This document shows positions 61,321 to 64,000 of a stretch of 64,000 bases of DNA, piece after piece. Below the pieces are notes generated by a model that was given only the letters and a program-made list of their open reading frames with translations, ran no database searches and was not told the origin of the DNA. The number at the start of each line of letters is the position of its first letter. The stretch's first letter is position 1. The translations under genes and the position numbers were made by a program. The DNA comes from Bacillota bacterium. Its GTDB lineage: Bacteria > Bacillota > UBA4882 > UBA8346. The DNA lies in NCBI GenBank assembly GCA_023401925.1, contig JAEXDA010000004.1, positions 124,001 through 188,000 of the forward strand. The letters are read 5' to 3'.

Positions 61321-62301
61321 TTGGATGTTGATGATATTGTTACCATGGGGCGCCGTGAAAAGTTTGATATTATCAATGTCATAAATGAAGGTGAAGATTT
61401 GACTTTATCATGCTCTATTGCAGATTTGATACCGCAAAAAGGGAAAATGGGTTTTGCGCAAACATTGATTCAAGCCCAAAAAAATGGTAGTGAGTCTAGA
61501 GCGGCTATTACGGAAGATAATATTTTTCTTAACGACCGCCAGCAATTATCCAATGCCGTACTTGTCGAATATATTAATCAATTGATTGCAGCTGTTTTGG
61601 GATATCAGGCAAGGCAAGAAGAAGGGCAGCTAGTTCGGAAAGGTTTGTTTGTTGGCCTGCAGGACGCCGAATTTTTTGATCCGGTTTACCTCGGTGATAT
61701 GCTGACTTTGCGTGGCTTTGTGACTGAAGAGGTTTCTCAAGTAAGCTTTGTCCAAGGCATTATCGAACGGGACGGAAGAAAAATCGCCGAACTCGTCACA
61801 AAATTGTATCAAACAGAGAATGTAGCCGAATTAAGCGGTTCCATTAATCCTGTGCAGGTTTCTTCCGGAATAAGCGAAAAGAGTTTTGATAATCGGAATT
61901 TGCCTTTATACCTGGTTTCCAATATGCAAAGGAAGCTTTATTCCTATATTCAGAAAGTTCGTATTGAAGACGGACAAATATCTTTTTCCATAGCCTGTCC
62001 TAAAGATTTTGAACCTTTTGACGGCCATTTTCCGGAAAATCTAATTTTGCCCGGCGTTGTTTTGTTGGAAATCGCTGCTGTCGGTTTGGGAATACTCCTT
62101 GGGAAAACTATTTTCTTAAAATCAATTAAGAAAATGAAAATCAGCGGTATGGTTCTTCCGGATCAAACCATTACTTGTGAAATAAAAATAACCCCAAATA
62201 ATGACGGGAGATATACATTTACAACTGTTGTAAAGGAAAGAGCTGAAAAAGAAATTTCACGGTTTAACGGTAGTTGTATACCTTGCAGTTCGCATGAATA
62301 A
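61321..62301 (+). CDS. fused double-hotdog 3-hydroxyacyl-ACP dehydratase (aryl-polyene-like)
   Basis: Up to 326 residues; the start is uncertain (TTG 61321 or ATG 61345, neither with a good ribosome site). The N-terminal hotdog (about 30-165) has IADLIPQKGKMGFAQTLI and LVEYINQLIAAVLGYQAR, as in the ApeP-type dehydratases. The C-terminal hotdog (about 200-320) has FDGHFPENLILPGVVLLE with FabZ-type catalytic His236 and Glu250. In aryl-polyene clusters the corresponding domains are separate genes (ApeI, ApeP); here they are one polypeptide. It lies upstream of a thioesterase and a ketosynthase. Confidence 0.8.
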   Translation: MDVDDIVTMGRREKFDIINVINEGEDLTLSCSIADLIPQKGKMGFAQTLIQAQKNGSESRAAITEDNIFLNDRQQLSNAVLVEYINQLIAAVLGYQARQEEGQLVRKGLFVGLQDAEFFDPVYLGDMLTLRGFVTEEVSQVSFVQGIIERDGRKIAELVTKLYQTENVAELSGSINPVQVSSGISEKSFDNRNLPLYLVSNMQRKLYSYIQKVRIEDGQISFSIACPKDFEPFDGHFPENLILPGVVLLEIAAVGLGILLGKTIFLKSIKKMKISGMVLPDQTITCEIKITPNNDGRYTFTTVVKERAEKEISRFNGSCIPCSSHE

Positions 62302-62318
62302 AGAAAGAGAAGAAAACT

Positions 62319-62789
62319 ATGAGCATGCATCGAAGATATGATAGTTATTTTCCGCCGGATGAGAAAACACCGTTGATAGCGGAGTGTTTTCGCAGAGTGC
62401 AATTCGATGAAGTTGATCCTTTACGGATTGTGTGGCATGGACGGTATGTTAGTTATTTTGAGCAGGGACGCAACGAGTGGGGCCGTAAATTCGGGTTTAG
62501 TTATTATGATATGGCTGAGCATGGCTTTGCAATGCCTATTGTCCAGCAGCATGTTGATCATTTATACCCGCTTCGCTATGATGAACTTATTCGGATTCAA
62601 GCTGTTTGTCATTGGACGGAAGCAGCTAAAATGAATTTCAGTTACCAAATTTTTGCCGAAAATGGCACCTTATCGGCTAGAGGTTATACAGTTCAGGTTT
62701 ATACTGACTTAACCGGTAATCCCATGATTTTAAAACCGGAATTTGCGGAAGCGTTTTATCAAAAATGGGATGAATGGAGCCTAAAGTGA
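62319..62789 (+). CDS. 4HBT-type acyl-CoA/ACP thioesterase
   Basis: 156 residues, single hotdog. RVQFDEVDPLRIVWHGRYVSYFEQGR corresponds to the 4-hydroxybenzoyl-CoA thioesterase motif, with the catalytic Asp in DPLRIVWH. LYPLRYDELIRI and the remaining sequence resemble the ApeK-type thioesterase. It probably releases or edits acyl chains made by the neighbouring enzymes. It is 17 bases behind the dehydratase and directly abuts the ketosynthase gene. Confidence 0.87.
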   Translation: MSMHRRYDSYFPPDEKTPLIAECFRRVQFDEVDPLRIVWHGRYVSYFEQGRNEWGRKFGFSYYDMAEHGFAMPIVQQHVDHLYPLRYDELIRIQAVCHWTEAAKMNFSYQIFAENGTLSARGYTVQVYTDLTGNPMILKPEFAEAFYQKWDEWSLK

Positions 62790-63884
62790 ATGCTGAGAGA
62801 AGTTTATTTAAATCATTCATCAGTAATTACCGGATTGGGTACGCTGGAACAAACCTGGCAATCGCTTCTTAACCATCAGTCCAGTATTATAAAAAAAGCA
62901 TATTTTGAAAACTCCTTGTTACCGGAAACAGGGTTGTCCCTCTACCAAAGAGATTTAGTGAATACTCAAGCTAATTTTACTCAATATTTGATGGAGCAAA
63001 GTCTGGCAGATTTCCCCAAATTGCCGGAGGACACTTTCGTAATTTGGACTGGAATTAAAAATAATGCCGAGTGGGTAGAAAGTCGCTATAATGAAATCCC
63101 AAAACCATCTTACTTGTCTGCCTATGATTTACGTGCTTGGGTGACTGAGATTTTGGGCTTAAAAAATGGGGGAATGGAAATTAATGCTGCCTGTGCTTCA
63201 TCAACAATCGGTTGTGCCCTTGCAGCACAGTATATTGCAGAGGGGAAATATGATAATATTTTAGTAGTCGGCGCTGATATAGTCAGCAGGTTTGTGTATT
63301 ATGGTTTTGCTGCGTTAAAAGCTATGACGGCTGAGGTATGTATGCCGTTTGATACGCAAAGGAACGGGTTATCTTTAGGAGACGGCGCGGTAGCTCTTTT
63401 TTTATCGGCAAAGCGGAATTCGGATATCCGGATATCCGGCTTTGGGATAACCAATGATGCAACCCATATCACCGGCCCCTCTAAAGATGGAGCCGGTCTT
63501 GCAAAAGCAATTTCTCAAGCTATAGAAATGGCAGGACAATCTCCTTTAAGTGTGGAAGCTTTTTGCGCTCACGCGACTGGAACTCGGTATAATGATACCA
63601 TGGAATTATTGGCTGCTCGTTCCGTTTTTGGAGAAAAAGAACCGTCGATTTTTGGTGTCAAAGGATCCATTGGTCATACTTTAGGGGCTGCAGGTGGAAT
63701 CGAGATTGCAATATGTCAAAAATGTTTGCTGGAGGGCATGTTACCCCCCACAGTGGGATGTGGTCTTCCGGAATCTCCGAATGTTGTATTAGAAAAAACA
63801 ATATTTCCGGGTCGGACAATTCTGACGAGCAATTCAGGATTTGGTGGAATTAACGCCGCAATTCTAATGGAGCATTTATCATGA
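62790..63884 (+). CDS. beta-ketoacyl-ACP synthase, KAS I/II type
   Basis: 364 residues with the full thiolase-fold triad: Cys135 in NAACASSTIG, His261 in CAHATGTRYND and His296 with Lys291 in KGSIGHTLGAAGG. It is shorter than FabF (about 410), mainly at the N-terminus, like ketosynthases of aryl-polyene clusters. It extends acyl chains with malonyl-ACP. The ATG directly follows the thioesterase stop; its own stop overlaps the next start (ATGA), indicating tight coupling. Confidence 0.9.
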   Translation: MLREVYLNHSSVITGLGTLEQTWQSLLNHQSSIIKKAYFENSLLPETGLSLYQRDLVNTQANFTQYLMEQSLADFPKLPEDTFVIWTGIKNNAEWVESRYNEIPKPSYLSAYDLRAWVTEILGLKNGGMEINAACASSTIGCALAAQYIAEGKYDNILVVGADIVSRFVYYGFAALKAMTAEVCMPFDTQRNGLSLGDGAVALFLSAKRNSDIRISGFGITNDATHITGPSKDGAGLAKAISQAIEMAGQSPLSVEAFCAHATGTRYNDTMELLAARSVFGEKEPSIFGVKGSIGHTLGAAGGIEIAICQKCLLEGMLPPTVGCGLPESPNVVLEKTIFPGRTILTSNSGFGGINAAILMEHLS

Positions 63885-64000
63885 TAGGCCAAGAGAAATT
63901 CTATCTTTTAGGGTCGGGATGGATTTCCGCCTTTGGGAATGGTTTTTGTGGTTCCAGGCCACAGTTTTCCAATTCGGATGTGAGGTTCCAATACCCCGAG
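63881..64000 (+). CDS. start of a further gene, cut by the window edge (possible second ketosynthase-like protein)
   Basis: ATG 63881 overlaps the ketosynthase stop (ATGA). The 40 visible residues, starting MIGQEKFYLLGSGWISAFGN, are compatible with the N-terminal strand of a beta-ketoacyl synthase (usual GxGxxSxxG). Too little is visible for a firm call. Confidence 0.4.
   Translation, partial: MIGQEKFYLLGSGWISAFGNGFCGSRPQFSNSDVRFQYPE

Noticed and set aside
1..64000. CRISPR array, rRNA genes, complete insertion sequence or prophage
   Set aside because: No regularly spaced direct repeats, no rRNA-like sequence, no transposase or integrase and no phage structural genes were found; the only mobile-looking items are the small palindromic repeats.

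Overview
This window looks like chromosome from an anaerobic, probably spore-forming member of the Bacillota (Firmicutes). Supporting signs are AGGAGG-type ribosome binding sites, many TTG/GTG starts, sigma-A promoters with 17-base spacers, a T-box leader, a LysM coat-like protein, a YlmC/YmxH-type PRC-barrel protein, tandem Spo0A-like boxes and a GatD/MurT pair. Several features hint that it may be a diderm (two-membrane) lineage: a secreted beta-barrel-like protein ending in Phe, a complete MinCDE set beside MreBCD-PBP2-RodA, an ArnT-like glycosyltransferase and an aryl-polyene-like fatty-acid locus. The species cannot be named from the sequence alone.

Layout: 0-8.2 kb holds housekeeping and redox genes: a PEP/pyruvate-binding protein cut by the left edge, glutamate dehydrogenase, an IclR regulator, hibernation factor HPF, PlsC, and a thioredoxin-reductase-like flavoprotein that has lost its NADPH motifs. 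About 9.0-17 kb is an accessory redox/electrophile-type island: an Rrf2 regulator with a strong operator, an AlkA-like glycosylase (frameshifted), an Old Yellow Enzyme, two nitroreductases (one with an N-terminal ferredoxin part and a frameshift), a Dabb protein, an SDR, an MFS exporter and two flavodoxin-like reductases. From 17 to 20.6 kb come a MarR regulator, a membrane protein and a GH13 amylase.

20.7-29.9 kb carries two adjacent catabolic-looking gene sets. The first is an ion-transporter-superfamily permease, a HyuA-type hydantoinase/oxoprolinase, an HExxH protein and an FAD oxidoreductase. The second is a ROK regulator, a PfkB kinase and a double-SIS protein resembling Amadori-product catabolism. 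A tRNA-His, a GDT1-like transporter, a PHP phosphoesterase and a T-box-controlled DAHP synthase with a Phe (UUC) specifier follow.

34.5-44.6 kb is the cell-shape and division locus: maf, radC, mreBCD, mrdA, minCDE, rodA and a NUDIX gene. 44.7-58 kb contains a PMT-type glycosyltransferase, GTP-dependent PEP carboxykinase, a chromosomal TubZ-like tubulin homologue with tandem Spo0A-like boxes upstream, a cupin, a KduD-like protein whose catalytic Tyr is replaced by Phe, PilZ and GGDEF proteins, a three-LysM protein, and gatD/murT.

58-64 kb has the beta-barrel candidate, a GDSL rhamnogalacturonan-acetylesterase-like gene that reads into a palindromic repeat, and the start of a FabG / fused double-hotdog dehydratase / thioesterase / ketosynthase locus that runs off the right edge. 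The strongest leads are the TubZ-like GTPase, the polyene-like locus, the ferredoxin-type thioredoxin reductase, the dispersed palindromic repeats and the HyuA/HExxH/FAD gene set.
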